Of a DNA stretch of 64,000 nt, positions 36,177 through 44,702 are shown piece by piece; the first letter of the stretch is position 1, and every line of letters starts with the position of its first letter. A model generated the notes under the pieces. It was not told where the DNA came from, searched no databases, and saw nothing but the letters and a program-made list of their open reading frames with translations. This DNA comes from CAVWTN01 sp963757945 (GTDB lineage: Bacteria; Vulcanimicrobiota; Vulcanimicrobiia; Vulcanimicrobiales; Vulcanimicrobiaceae). The DNA lies in assembly GCA_963757945.1 (NCBI GenBank), contig CAVWTN010000002.1, positions 806,001 through 870,000 on the forward strand, given 5' to 3'. The position numbers and the translations under genes were made by a program.

Positions 36177-36757
36177 GGACCCACCGGAATCGACCTGACG
36201 AGCAGGTCATGAAGCGTATCAGAAATGCTGTCTCCGAAGATCGCAAGCGCCGTGCAGATCGGGATTGCGATCGCGGACATCGTCAAAATATGGATGAGGA
36301 TCGGAACGCGCAGGGCGGCCGCGGTCTGCGTCGCGATCGTGCCTCCCAGGCCCGGAATGATGCGCACCACGAGCAGAAACATCGGCGAGCCGATCTTGTA
36401 GCGGCGGGCCCAGCCGGGGAGCTGCTGCAGCCTCTCTTCCAGATCGAGCAGCCGGGAGGTCCGCATCGCGACCAGATACCCGATGATCGCCGCGCAGACG
36501 ATCCCCACGGCGTTGACGACCGAACCCCAGAGCGGCCCGAAAATGACCCCGTTCATCACGGCGAGCGCATCGGTCACGGAAAACGGCGCCGAGGCCACGA
36601 CGGCGAACACGAGGACCGCGAGTGGATACGCAAGGAACCGGTTGGATGCGAGAAGGCTCTCAACGGCGGTCTTCTCGCGCACAACGAACGCTGCCAAAAG
36701 AAACGATCCAAGAAAGATTGCCACCGCCTCCGCCCGGCGCCAGAAGGTCGCTGTCAA
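36173..36757 (-). CDS. VTT/TVP38-family (DedA-like) membrane protein
   Basis: The 194-residue protein has about five membrane segments and the VTT-domain signature: VMNGVIFGPLWGSVVNAVG followed by RIIPGLGG in a re-entrant segment. Such proteins scramble or transport lipids, for example undecaprenyl phosphate. TTG 36757 is the first start; GTG 36724 is an alternative. If TTG is right, only three bases separate it from the divergent VKOR-like ATG. It is coupled to rnd downstream. Confidence 0.78.
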   Translation of the reverse strand: MTATFWRRAEAVAIFLGSFLLAAFVVREKTAVESLLASNRFLAYPLAVLVFAVVASAPFSVTDALAVMNGVIFGPLWGSVVNAVGIVCAAIIGYLVAMRTSRLLDLEERLQQLPGWARRYKIGSPMFLLVVRIIPGLGGTIATQTAAALRVPILIHILTMSAIAIPICTALAIFGDSISDTLHDLLVRSIPVGP

Positions 36758-36760
36758 GAA

Positions 36761-37147
36761 ATGCTCGCCGAAATCACCATTCTATTGCTTTGCGCCGGGG
36801 GGCTCTATGCCTCCGCCTTCATGTATCGGAAGGCACGTCGCGCGGCAAGAGGCGAGCTCTTGGAACCCAGCATCGTCCAGACGCCGCGCGCGCGGGCCCT
36901 CGGCGGCATTCCGAACGCCGCGTTCGGGATCGCCTATTATGCCGGGCTCGCCTTGCTCGTCCCGGCGCTCGGCATGCGGCCGGCCTGGTGGGCGGCGCTC
37001 GTCGCGGCCGCACTCGCGGGCACGTTCTCGGCCTACCTCGCCTACAGCCTGCTCTTCGTCACGCGCGCGCCGTGCCTCTATTGCTGGGCGAGTCACATCG
37101 CGAATTGGGCGATTCTGGCCCTGCTGGTCGCGCACCAACCGCGCTGA
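36761..37147 (+). CDS. VKOR-fold small membrane protein with CxxC
   Basis: The 128-residue protein has four membrane helices. The pattern GIPNAAFGIAYY and the CxxC in RAPCLYCWASH identify the vitamin K epoxide reductase / DsbB-like quinone-thiol fold. The shuttle Cys pair normally found in the first loop is absent (EPSIVQTP stands there), so it may need a partner protein or have another role. It would oxidise periplasmic thiols using quinone. It is divergent from the VTT gene. Confidence 0.72.
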   Translation: MLAEITILLLCAGGLYASAFMYRKARRAARGELLEPSIVQTPRARALGGIPNAAFGIAYYAGLALLVPALGMRPAWWAALVAAALAGTFSAYLAYSLLFVTRAPCLYCWASHIANWAILALLVAHQPR

Positions 37148-37157
37148 GGCCCCTCGC

Positions 37158-37649
37158 TCAGAGGAATCGATGCATGACGAAGACGTCGACCAAGCCGCGT
37201 TCGGCGTGATCGAACGCGCGCGGCAAGCGTCCGACGATCGCGAAACCGTGACGCTGCCATAGGCGCACCGCGCCCTCGTTCGTGCTGACGACGAAATTGA
37301 ATTGCATAGCGCGGAAGCCGCACGCGCGCGCGACGTCGATCGAATGCGCGCACATCGCGCTCGCGACGCCGCGGCCGCGCGCGCTCTCGGCGACCATGTA
37401 GCCCGCGTTCGCGACGTGCGCGCCGCGCGCGGGAGCGTTTGGCTTGAGCACGTAGGTCCCGACGATGGACCCGTCAACCTGCGCGACGAAGGCCCGGGCC
37501 GGGGGCGCCGTCCAGATCGCGCGCGCTGCTTCGAACGTCGTATCCGACGCGTACGCGTAGGTGTCGCCGCGTTTGACGGTCGGCTCGAAGATCGCCCAGA
37601 TCGCCGGAAAATCCGCCTCAAGCGCCGGCCGGATCGCGACCGCGTCCAC
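37158..37649 (-). CDS. GNAT-family N-acetyltransferase
   Basis: The 163-residue protein starts at GTG 37649, chosen because it begins just before the AIRPALEADFPAI first strand. The acetyl-CoA loop is ESARGRGVASAM (R-x-x-G-x-G/A type), and the C-terminal half has ALRLW-like GAVRLWQRHGF and VGRLPRAFDH. It resembles phosphinothricin/amino-acid acetyltransferases of the RimI superfamily. The substrate is unknown. The gene end of the upstream secreted-protein gene is close, so they may share a transcript. Confidence 0.82.
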   Translation of the reverse strand: MDAVAIRPALEADFPAIWAIFEPTVKRGDTYAYASDTTFEAARAIWTAPPARAFVAQVDGSIVGTYVLKPNAPARGAHVANAGYMVAESARGRGVASAMCAHSIDVARACGFRAMQFNFVVSTNEGAVRLWQRHGFAIVGRLPRAFDHAERGLVDVFVMHRFL

Positions 37650-37660
37650 CTCCGGCGCGT

Positions 37661-38089
37661 CTATTGGATGATCGTGATCGCGTTCGCGTTGAGCGACCCG
37701 TCGCTCTGCGGATCGCCGCTCACGGAGACCGTATCGCCCTGTCTGATCGTCGCGCCGCGAGGATTGATGATCGTGCCCTGATGCAGGTGGATGTCGCGGA
37801 ACGTATTGCGGCCCGTCTTCACCTGCATCTCGAAGCGACGGAAATACGACACCTCTCCGCGCGTTTCGTTCGCGCGCCGGCTCAACTCGCCCAGTCCCTG
37901 GTTCAATTCGCCTTTGACGATCGAGCCGACCGCGTCGAGCACTTGCTGCACGGTCGCGCCGTTCACGATGCTCCCCGGCGCTGCGGGGCTCGGCGAGGGC
38001 GTGGGGCTCGGCGCCGTTTGCGCGAACGCGAACGTGCCTCCGGCAAGCGAGAGGGCAAGGGCGCAGCCGGCGACGAAGCGCGTATTCAT
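37661..38089 (-). CDS. Secreted hypothetical protein with a C-terminal beta domain
   Basis: The 142-residue protein starts at ATG 38089. A clear signal peptide (FVAGCALALSLAGGTFAFA, cut after AQ) is followed by a Pro/Ser linker, a helical stretch and a C-terminal beta domain (NTFRDIHLHQGTIINPRG, GDTVSVSGDPQSDG) like an OB-type fold. It is probably periplasmic. No active site is visible. It is divergent from the Nudix gene with only four bases between starts. Confidence 0.65.
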   Translation of the reverse strand: MNTRFVAGCALALSLAGGTFAFAQTAPSPTPSPSPAAPGSIVNGATVQQVLDAVGSIVKGELNQGLGELSRRANETRGEVSYFRRFEMQVKTGRNTFRDIHLHQGTIINPRGATIRQGDTVSVSGDPQSDGSLNANAITIIQ

Positions 38090-38093
38090 ACGC

Positions 38094-38846
38094 TTGCGAA
38101 ACGAAGCTGCGCCCCCCCGAGTTCCGCGCCTCGCCGCCACGGTGATGCTCGTGCGCGACCGCCCGGACGGCGGGATCGCCGTCTATATGACGCGCCGCGG
38201 CGCGTCGAGCCCGTTCATGCCCGACGCCTACGTGTTTCCGGGCGGCGCCGCCGAGGGGGCCGATCGCGCGCCCGAGATGCTGGCGCGCCTGCACGCCGGC
38301 GCTCCGGGCGCTGCACCCGGGCTCGCGGTGACGGCGCTGCGCGAACTCTTTGAAGAAGCGGGGATCCTGCTGGCCTGCGCGCCGGACGGCGAAGCTCGCG
38401 GGCTGCCGGCCGAATCGCTCGCGGCTTGGCGCGCCGGGCTGCTGACGGGCGAGCGCTCGCTGCTGAGCATCCTCGAAGCGAGCGACGCCTACCTTGACGG
38501 GCGCGAGCTCGTGTATTACTCGAACTGGATCACGCCCGCCGTCGAGCCTCGGCGCTTCGACGCGCACTTCTTCATCGCGCGCGCACCGCTTGGGCAGACC
38601 GCCGCCGCCGACGCGATCGAAGTGCACGACGGCGTCTGGATCGCTCCGGACGAAGCGCTCGAACGCGGGCGCAGCGGCGAACTCTCGCTCGTGTTCCCGA
38701 CGATCAAGCACCTCGAGCGGCTCGCCGAAGCCGCCTCCGTCGATGCGCTCCTGCGCGTCGCGCGCGCGCGCGCCGTTCGTCCGATCCAGCCCGACGCGCT
38801 GCCGGGCGGGATCTTCGTGATACCGCCGGATCAAGAGCCCTGGTGA
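38094..38846 (+). CDS. Nudix hydrolase
   Basis: The 250-residue protein starts at TTG 38094. The Nudix box core is ALRELFEEAGI after GGAAEGADRAPEMLARL, with a longer insert than canonical between the first Gly and the REXXEE part. The N-terminal MLVRDRPDGGIAVYMTRR strand and the WITPAVEPRRFDAHFF segment match the family often annotated as NUDIX hydrolase next to metallo-hydrolases. The substrate is unknown. Its TGA overlaps the next GTG (GTGA). Confidence 0.85.
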   Translation: MRNEAAPPRVPRLAATVMLVRDRPDGGIAVYMTRRGASSPFMPDAYVFPGGAAEGADRAPEMLARLHAGAPGAAPGLAVTALRELFEEAGILLACAPDGEARGLPAESLAAWRAGLLTGERSLLSILEASDAYLDGRELVYYSNWITPAVEPRRFDAHFFIARAPLGQTAAADAIEVHDGVWIAPDEALERGRSGELSLVFPTIKHLERLAEAASVDALLRVARARAVRPIQPDALPGGIFVIPPDQEPW

Positions 38847-39769
38847 GCCGGGAGCGCATCCTCCGGATCCTCGCGCCGAACCCTTCGGCGATGACGCTCG
38901 AGGGCACCAACTCGTTCCTGATCGACGCGGGCGGGGGACGCGCGATCGCGATCGATCCGGGTCCCGCGATCCCCGCGCACGTCGAGCGGATCGCCGCGAC
39001 GGCGGCCGGCCGGGGCCTGCGGATCGAGGCGATCCTCGTGACGCACGGGCACCCCGACCATGCGCCCGGAGCGGCGCCGCTCGCCGCGCGGACCGGCGCG
39101 CCGGTCTACGCGCACGCGGCCGCCGCCTTTCCATTCGACCGGGCGCTCGGGGACGGCGAGGCGCTCGAAGTCGGCGCGACCTCGATCGCGGCGTTCGCCG
39201 CGCCCGGCCACTCGCAGGACCATCTCGTCTTCACGCTGGATGCCGCGGGGGCGCTGTTCACGGGCGACGTCGTCGTGGGACGCGGCACGATCTTGGTCGC
39301 GCCGCCCGGCGGCGACATGCGCGCCTATCAAGCGACGCTCGCGCGCCTGCGCGGGCTCGCGCGGCGGGCCGAGGTCATCTACGGCGGGCACGGCGACGCG
39401 ATCGAAGCTCCGCTCGCGAAAATCGACGAGTATCTGCGGCATCGCGAAGCCCGCGAAGCCGAGATTCTGGGCGCGCTCGCGGAGCGCCCGCGCACGATCC
39501 CCGAACTCGTCGCGCAGATCTATGCCCAGACGCCGCGCCTGCTCTGGGGCGCGGCCGCGCGCCAGGTCCTGGCGCACTTGATCGCGCTCGAGCGCGAAGC
39601 GCGCGTGCAGAGCACGCCGCTCGAACGGCCGCTGACGCCCGGCGAGGCGGAGATCCTCAATCCCGACGTCGACGCGTTCGTCGACGAGGAGAGCCGCGCC
39701 GTCGCGCGCGCGGAGCTCGGCCTCGCGGCGCGCGTCGAGCGTTTGCGAACCTACGCGCCGAGCGGCTAG
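38843..39769 (+). CDS. Metallo-beta-lactamase-fold hydrolase (LACTB2-like)
   Basis: The 308-residue protein uses a GTG start within the Nudix stop. Metal motif is THGHPDHAPG (His 68, 70, Asp 72, His 73), the second His is in APGHSQDH, then FTGDVV supplies the bridging Asp and GGHGD the last His. A C-terminal winged-helix-like part (TIPELVAQIY...AAARQVLAHLIALE) matches LACTB2, an RNA or thioester hydrolase. It is coupled to the Nudix gene and convergent with the oxidoreductase gene. Confidence 0.87.
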   Translation: MSRERILRILAPNPSAMTLEGTNSFLIDAGGGRAIAIDPGPAIPAHVERIAATAAGRGLRIEAILVTHGHPDHAPGAAPLAARTGAPVYAHAAAAFPFDRALGDGEALEVGATSIAAFAAPGHSQDHLVFTLDAAGALFTGDVVVGRGTILVAPPGGDMRAYQATLARLRGLARRAEVIYGGHGDAIEAPLAKIDEYLRHREAREAEILGALAERPRTIPELVAQIYAQTPRLLWGAAARQVLAHLIALEREARVQSTPLERPLTPGEAEILNPDVDAFVDEESRAVARAELGLAARVERLRTYAPSG

Positions 39770-40788
39770 CTCGCGGCGGCGGTATCGATCGCCAGCACGA
39801 CCTTCCCGAACTGCTCCGCGTCGAGCTGGCGGCGGGCCGCAGCGGCGACCTCCGCGAGCGGGAAGACGCGATCGACGACGGGCTGCAGGCGAGCCTCGTC
39901 GACGAGCCGCAGCAGCGCGGCAAAATCCGAGGGGCTGCCCATCGAGGTCCCCAGCAGCGAGATGTGCTTCCAGAAGATCGAAAACGGCCGGATCGTCGCG
40001 TTTCCCGTCGTCCCTCCGTAGATGACGACCCGGGCGCCGATGCGCGCGATCTCGAGCGCGCGCGCCAGCGTTTCACCCCCGACGCTGTCGACGATCAGCG
40101 TCGGACCACCCTCGGAGGCCGCGCGCACCTCCTTGTGCCAGGCGGGAGACGTCTTGTAGTTGATCGCGACGTCGGCGCCGAGCGCTTTCGCGCGGGCGAG
40201 CTTTTCATCGCTGCCGGAGGTGACGATCGTGCGCGCGCCGAGATGTACGGCGAAGAGCAGAACGAACGTCTGCACGCCCCCGCCGATCCCCGTGATCAAG
40301 ACCGTATCGCGCGGGGCGATCCGGCCGCGCGTGAACGCCGCGCGATAGGCGGTCAGCCCGGCGAGCGGAAGCGCCGCGGCCTGGGCGTCCGTCAGGTGGG
40401 CGGGCGTGGGGTGCACGTTCTTCGCCGGGACGACGATGTACTCGGCGAACGTGCCGTCGCGCGGCATCCCGACGATCGAGCCGTCGCGGTTGAGGATCTC
40501 CGGATCGTCATCCCAGCCGAGTTGCGGATCGATGACCACGCGCGTCCCGGGGGCCGGGCCCGTGACGCCCTCGCCGAGTTCGGCGACGGTCCCGGCGCCG
40601 TCGGAGCCGAGCGTGCACGGCAGCGCGATCCCCGGGTAGAGGCCCTGCGTGATGTACACGTCGCGCCGGTTGAGCGCCGCGCAAGCGAGCCGGACCGAGA
40701 TCTCACCGGGCCCCGGATGCGGCTGCGGGACCTCTTCAATTCGCAGGTTCTCGGGGCCGGCGATCTCGTGTAGACGGGCTGCGCGCAA
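39766..40788 (-). CDS. Medium-chain dehydrogenase, quinone-oxidoreductase-like
   Basis: The 340-residue protein starts at TTG 40788, supported by AGGAGG 5 nt upstream. The GroES-like N-terminal domain contains LNRRDVYITQGLYPG and LGSDGAGTV; the NAD(P) fold has VLITGIGGGVQTF. The catalytic-zinc Cys/His set is not obvious, so it is more like zeta-crystallin/quinone oxidoreductases than alcohol dehydrogenases. It is third after acyl-CoA synthetase and RDD genes in a minus-strand run. Confidence 0.85.
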   Translation of the reverse strand: MRAARLHEIAGPENLRIEEVPQPHPGPGEISVRLACAALNRRDVYITQGLYPGIALPCTLGSDGAGTVAELGEGVTGPAPGTRVVIDPQLGWDDDPEILNRDGSIVGMPRDGTFAEYIVVPAKNVHPTPAHLTDAQAAALPLAGLTAYRAAFTRGRIAPRDTVLITGIGGGVQTFVLLFAVHLGARTIVTSGSDEKLARAKALGADVAINYKTSPAWHKEVRAASEGGPTLIVDSVGGETLARALEIARIGARVVIYGGTTGNATIRPFSIFWKHISLLGTSMGSPSDFAALLRLVDEARLQPVVDRVFPLAEVAAAARRQLDAEQFGKVVLAIDTAAAS

Positions 40789-40806
40789 CGGAGCCTCCTG
40801 GATCAG

Positions 40807-41730
40807 CTAAATGGACGCGCTCGCGGCGGCATTGGGCGCGGCGCTCCCGGACGGGCTTTCGACGGCGGACGGCGCGGCACCGTCGGCCGGGCTCTCGGCG
40901 GCGGCCGGAGCGGCGCTCGCGGCCGGAACGGCGGAGGCTTCCGGCTGCGCCGGGGCCGCGGCCGGCGACGCCGCCGAGGCGGCGGGCGACGGGCTCGAGG
41001 ACGGCGCCACGGGCAGCTCCCCGGAGAACCCGCGGCCGACGTTGACGGCCCGGCCCAGCAGCGACGGGCCGAACGCCGAGCCCTGCGCCGCGACGCCGAG
41101 CACCGACGTGAGGCCGCCGCCGAAAAGCACCTGCGCGTAGCCGATCGCGCTCAGGACCCCGATCGCGAGCATCGGCGCGAACGGACCGATGACGCTGCGC
41201 GCCACGACCGTCCCCGCCAACAGATCCCCCAGGCGCTGGTGCTTGGGCGTGACCGCGGCGAGCAGCGGGCCGATCAGCAGCACGTCGATCGGGCGTAGGA
41301 TGTTGCGCACGAAGATGCGCCCGAAGCCGGCCCAGCCTCCGCGCAGCGTGCGGACGTTCAGGGCGAACAACAGCTTACCGATCGTCGTCCCGATGAGGGC
41401 TTCGGTGAAGAACGCGAGCAGCAGGGCGCAGGCGATCGAGAGCCCCGCGAGCGCCGCGAACGCACCTTCGCTCTGCGCGGCGGCCGGAACGAGGACCCAC
41501 GCGAACGACGCCTTGCCGCCGGTCGCGGCATTGAACGCGAACGTCGCGACGACGAACCCGATCGCGAACGTGTCGACGAGCGTCGCGCAGAGCCGCCCGA
41601 GAAAATAGAACGGGAGGTTGCCGAACTGAGGCTGATACGGCCTCTGCACGGGCGCAACCGGCACCCCGGCGCCGCTCGCTGCTACCGCGGCGGCGTCGAA
41701 CGGCGGCGGCTGCGGCGGCAGGTCGTTCAT
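40807..41730 (-). CDS. RDD-family membrane protein with Ala/Pro/Ser-rich tail
   Basis: The 307-residue protein has about five membrane helices. The RDD pattern is LGRLCATLVDTFAIG (Arg and Asp), then IGTTIGKLLFALNVRT and TPKHQRLGDLLAGTVV. The last 80 residues are a low-complexity Ala/Ser/Pro tail. RDD proteins include Na+/H+ antiporters and uncharacterised transporters. Its ATG follows the synthetase stop directly, with no spacer, so it is translated from the same mRNA. Confidence 0.8.
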   Translation of the reverse strand: MNDLPPQPPPFDAAAVAASGAGVPVAPVQRPYQPQFGNLPFYFLGRLCATLVDTFAIGFVVATFAFNAATGGKASFAWVLVPAAAQSEGAFAALAGLSIACALLLAFFTEALIGTTIGKLLFALNVRTLRGGWAGFGRIFVRNILRPIDVLLIGPLLAAVTPKHQRLGDLLAGTVVARSVIGPFAPMLAIGVLSAIGYAQVLFGGGLTSVLGVAAQGSAFGPSLLGRAVNVGRGFSGELPVAPSSSPSPAASAASPAAAPAQPEASAVPAASAAPAAAESPADGAAPSAVESPSGSAAPNAAASASI

Positions 41731-43347
41731 CTAGAGGAAGCCGCTCGCTGCGGTCGCCCCTTTCTTGTGCAGTTCCGATTGGCGCAGTTCGACGCGTCTG
41801 ATCTTTCCCGAACGCGTCTTGGGCAATTCCGCGACGAACTCGATCTCCCGCGGATACTTATACGGCGCGGTGACGCGCTTGCAGTGGTCTTTGAGCTCCT
41901 TGATGAGCGCGTCGCTCGGCTCGTAACCGGGGCGCAGGACGACGAACGCCTTCACGATGTTGCCGCGATCGGGATCGGGGCTCCCCACCACCGCGGATTC
42001 TTGGACCGCGGGGTGCTCGAGCAGCGCGCTCTCGACTTCGAAGGGCCCGATGCGATAGGCACCCGACGAGATGACGTCGTCAGCGCGGCCCACGAACCAG
42101 AAGTAGCCGTCGTCGTCGATCTGCGCGCGGTCGCCCGTCAGGTAGATGTCGCCGCGGTGCGATGCGGCGGTCTCTTCGGGATTCTTGTAGTAGCCGGTGA
42201 AGAGCGTCGGCGGAGCGCCGCGCACGCCGATATCCCCGGGTTCGCCCGGTTCGACTTCGTTGCCGTCGCGGTCGATGACGACGATGTCGTGCCCCGGCGT
42301 CGGTTTGCCCATCGAGCCCGGGCGGACTTCCATCCCCGGCAGGTTCGCGACGAGCAGCGAGTTTTCGGTTTGGCCGTACCCGTCGAGGATCGTCAAGCCG
42401 AACGCGTCGCGCCAGCGCAACAGCACCTCGGGGTTGAGCGGTTCACCCGCCGAGACGCAGTGGCGCAGCTTGGGAAACTTCCAACGCTCGCCCAGCCCTT
42501 CCAACTTCGCTTCGAGCCGATACTCGGTCGGCGCTTGGCACAGCACGCTCACGCCGAGATCGCGGATCATGTCCAAGCGGTGCGCCGGGTCGAAGCCGCC
42601 CTCGTCCAGCACGATCGCGGAGCCGCAGGACCACGGTCCGAGCAGCACGTTCCAGAGCGATTTCGCCCAGCCGGTCCCGGCCGTACACCAGACGAGATCC
42701 TCGGGCTTGCAATCGAACCAGAACTGCGCCTGCATCTGCTTGGCATACGTGTAGGCGTGCAAGTGCACGACGCCCTTGGGATCCTTCGTCGTACCGCTGG
42801 TGTAGACGATGTACGCGACGTCGCTCGAAGCGGTCGGATTGCCCGCGAATTCCGGCGCGCTCTCGACCAGCTCGTCGAGCGAGGTCCAGCCGGGCGCCTC
42901 GCCGCCGACGAGCAAGTACCGCTTGACGCCGGGGCACGTCTCCCGCAGCAAATCGACCTCCGCGCGATTGCTCGCGTGGCCGACGATCGTCAGCGCTTCG
43001 CTGTGGTTCGCGCGAAACGCGAGATCCTTCGCACGGAGCTGTTCCGAGCAGGGAACGACGACCGCTCCCAAGCGATCGAGCGCCACCATCGAGAAGAGCC
43101 ACGCCGGAATCTTCGGAACGAGCACGACGACGCGTTCGCCCTTCTCGATCCCGAGATCGCGCAGCGCTCCCGCCCAGCGTCGCGTGATCGCGGCGACCTC
43201 GGGGAACGTATACTCTCGCTGCTGTCCAGCGGCATTCACGGCGAGCAAGGCGCGCCGCGGCTCTGCGGCGAGGCGGTCGATGACGTCGCGTGCGAAGTTG
43301 AAGTTCTGCGGGACGTCCCAAGAGAAATTTTCACGATTCGTCTGCAT
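41731..43347 (-). CDS. Acyl-CoA synthetase (AMP-binding, acetyl/medium-chain type)
   Basis: The 538-residue adenylate-forming enzyme starts at ATG 43347. Motifs are A3 YIVYTSGTTKDPKGVVH, A5 LDGYGQTENSL, A7 YLTGDRAQIDDDGYFWFVGR and A10 PKTRSGKIRR with the catalytic Lys. The N-terminal NFSWDVPQNFNFARDVID is typical of acetyl-CoA or medium-chain synthetases. It activates a short or medium-chain carboxylic acid with ATP and CoA. It is first of the run that continues with RDD and oxidoreductase genes. Confidence 0.9.
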   Translation of the reverse strand: MQTNRENFSWDVPQNFNFARDVIDRLAAEPRRALLAVNAAGQQREYTFPEVAAITRRWAGALRDLGIEKGERVVVLVPKIPAWLFSMVALDRLGAVVVPCSEQLRAKDLAFRANHSEALTIVGHASNRAEVDLLRETCPGVKRYLLVGGEAPGWTSLDELVESAPEFAGNPTASSDVAYIVYTSGTTKDPKGVVHLHAYTYAKQMQAQFWFDCKPEDLVWCTAGTGWAKSLWNVLLGPWSCGSAIVLDEGGFDPAHRLDMIRDLGVSVLCQAPTEYRLEAKLEGLGERWKFPKLRHCVSAGEPLNPEVLLRWRDAFGLTILDGYGQTENSLLVANLPGMEVRPGSMGKPTPGHDIVVIDRDGNEVEPGEPGDIGVRGAPPTLFTGYYKNPEETAASHRGDIYLTGDRAQIDDDGYFWFVGRADDVISSGAYRIGPFEVESALLEHPAVQESAVVGSPDPDRGNIVKAFVVLRPGYEPSDALIKELKDHCKRVTAPYKYPREIEFVAELPKTRSGKIRRVELRQSELHKKGATAASGFL

Positions 43348-43407
43348 AGCGGGATAAGGTTTCAACGAGCGGCAGGCGGAGCCTCGCGAAAATGAGTACC
43401 TTCCGGC

Positions 43408-43662
43408 ATGGAATTTCGCGATTTCTATCGCCTGGCGAAGACGGCAAAACTCACCTACGGCGATTTCAAGGCGCAGGGACCGCCGGCGGTCATCATCTCC
43501 CTCTCGGTTTTGGTCCTCGCGAGCGGGATCGCCCGTGCGCTCGCGTCGAGCGCAGCCTCCCTCCCCGAGACGCTCCGGGAGGGCCGCCTGCTGCTCGAAT
43601 CGAGCACGAAACGGAAGGGAACCTTCGGCCCCGAGGTCGTACGGCGGCTCGATGATCGATGA
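43408..43662 (+). CDS. Small membrane-anchored hypothetical protein
   Basis: This is an 84-residue protein with one hydrophobic helix (AVIISLSVLVLASGIARAL) in the middle and charged ends. No family is recognised. Its stop overlaps the BolA start, it reads in the same direction as BolA, glutaredoxin and thioesterase, and it begins 61 bp from the divergent synthetase. These features favour a real gene, but the evidence is modest. Confidence 0.5.
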   Translation: MEFRDFYRLAKTAKLTYGDFKAQGPPAVIISLSVLVLASGIARALASSAASLPETLREGRLLLESSTKRKGTFGPEVVRRLDDR

Positions 43663-43885
43663 AGCGACGCTCGCCGCGCTGATCCGCACCGCACTGCCCG
43701 ACGCCGACGTCGAGGTCACCGACCTAACCGGCACCATGGACCACCTTAGCGTGTTCGTACGCTCGAGAGCGTTTGCCGGGCTCCACCCGCTCGACCGCCA
43801 TCGCATGGTGGAGGGCGCCGTCAAGCCGGCCCGCTCGGACGGGCGCTTACACGCCCTCGCCATTCGCACCGCAATCAAGGAGTAG
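43652..43885 (+). CDS. BolA/IbaG-family protein
   Basis: The 77-residue protein starts at ATG 43652. The family pattern is clear: IRTALPDADVEVTDLTG, then DHLSVFVRSRAFAGLHPLDRHRMV with the conserved His pair, ending with HALAIRT. BolA proteins bind 2Fe-2S clusters together with monothiol glutaredoxins, and the next gene, 3 bp downstream, encodes such a glutaredoxin. The pair probably handles cluster transfer or iron sensing. Confidence 0.88.
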   Translation: MIDEATLAALIRTALPDADVEVTDLTGTMDHLSVFVRSRAFAGLHPLDRHRMVEGAVKPARSDGRLHALAIRTAIKE

Positions 43886-43888
43886 CCG

Positions 43889-44245
43889 ATGTCAGATGCG
43901 ATCCGCGCAGAAATCGAACGGGAAGTGGCGGCCCACACGATCCTCGTGTACGGCAAAGGGACGAAAGATCTGCCGCGGTGCGGCTTCACGCTCGAGACGA
44001 TCGAGTTCTTCAACCGTTTCGGTTACCCGTTCGAAGTGATCGACGTGCTCGAGAACATGCCCAAGCGCGAAGCGCTCTCCGCGCTGACGGACTGGCCGAC
44101 GCTGCCGAAGGTCTTCATCAACGGCAAGTTCTACGGCGATACCGACATTCTCGGGCCGATGGACGAGGACGGCGAACTCGAGGGAGTGCTCGAAGCCGCA
44201 TTCGCAGGGAAGCCGAAACCGGCCGACCCCATTCGACTGCACTAG
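43889..44245 (+). CDS. Monothiol glutaredoxin (Grx4/GrxD type)
   Basis: The 118-residue protein has a thioredoxin fold with active site CGFT (Cys31), a variant of the normal CGFS. WPTLPKVFINGKFYGDTDIL follows, where most members have a GG-C-D-I turn; here it is GDTDIL. It should hold a bridged 2Fe-2S cluster with glutathione, alone or with BolA. It lies just after the BolA gene. Confidence 0.88.
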   Translation: MSDAIRAEIEREVAAHTILVYGKGTKDLPRCGFTLETIEFFNRFGYPFEVIDVLENMPKREALSALTDWPTLPKVFINGKFYGDTDILGPMDEDGELEGVLEAAFAGKPKPADPIRLH

Positions 44246-44255
44246 CTTCGCGCCC

Positions 44256-44702
44256 GTGCTCGAGCTCTATCCGCCGGGCGAGGCAGAGGCGTGGCTCGCA
44301 TCGTTCCGGTTTTGCATCGACGTGCGCCCGCGCTATTGCGAGACCGACGCTCTCGGGCACGTCAGCAACGTGATCTATCCCGTCTATCTCGAGCAGGGCC
44401 GGCTGCAATACTTCATCGCGGCCGTCGACCCGGAGCCCGGCCCCTTCGCGTTCGCGCACGTCACGGCGGAACTGCAGTTGCGTTACGTCGCGGCCTGCTA
44501 TTACGACGAGCCGCTCGAGGTGCGCTCGAAGCTCGTTGCGCTCGGCCGGACGAGCGCGACGATGGAGCAGGCGATCGTGGGCGCGGACCGCTCGATCCGC
44601 GCGCTCTCGCGCGTGACGGTCGTGCATTCCGACGGCGACGCGATCGTGCCGTGGACGCAAGCCCAACGCGCGGCGCTGATCGCCTTCGAGCCCGGCTTAT
44701 AG
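44256..44702 (+). CDS. Hotdog-fold acyl-CoA thioesterase
   Basis: The 148-residue protein uses a GTG start. The 4HBT motif RPRYCETDALGHVSNVIYP contains the catalytic Asp and the helix start, and LQYFIAAV and RSKLVALGRTSATM complete the hotdog fold. It hydrolyses an acyl-CoA. It may share a transcript with the BolA and glutaredoxin genes, with 10 bp after the latter's stop. It is convergent with the cupin gene by a 6-bp overlap. Confidence 0.85.
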   Translation: MLELYPPGEAEAWLASFRFCIDVRPRYCETDALGHVSNVIYPVYLEQGRLQYFIAAVDPEPGPFAFAHVTAELQLRYVAACYYDEPLEVRSKLVALGRTSATMEQAIVGADRSIRALSRVTVVHSDGDAIVPWTQAQRAALIAFEPGL

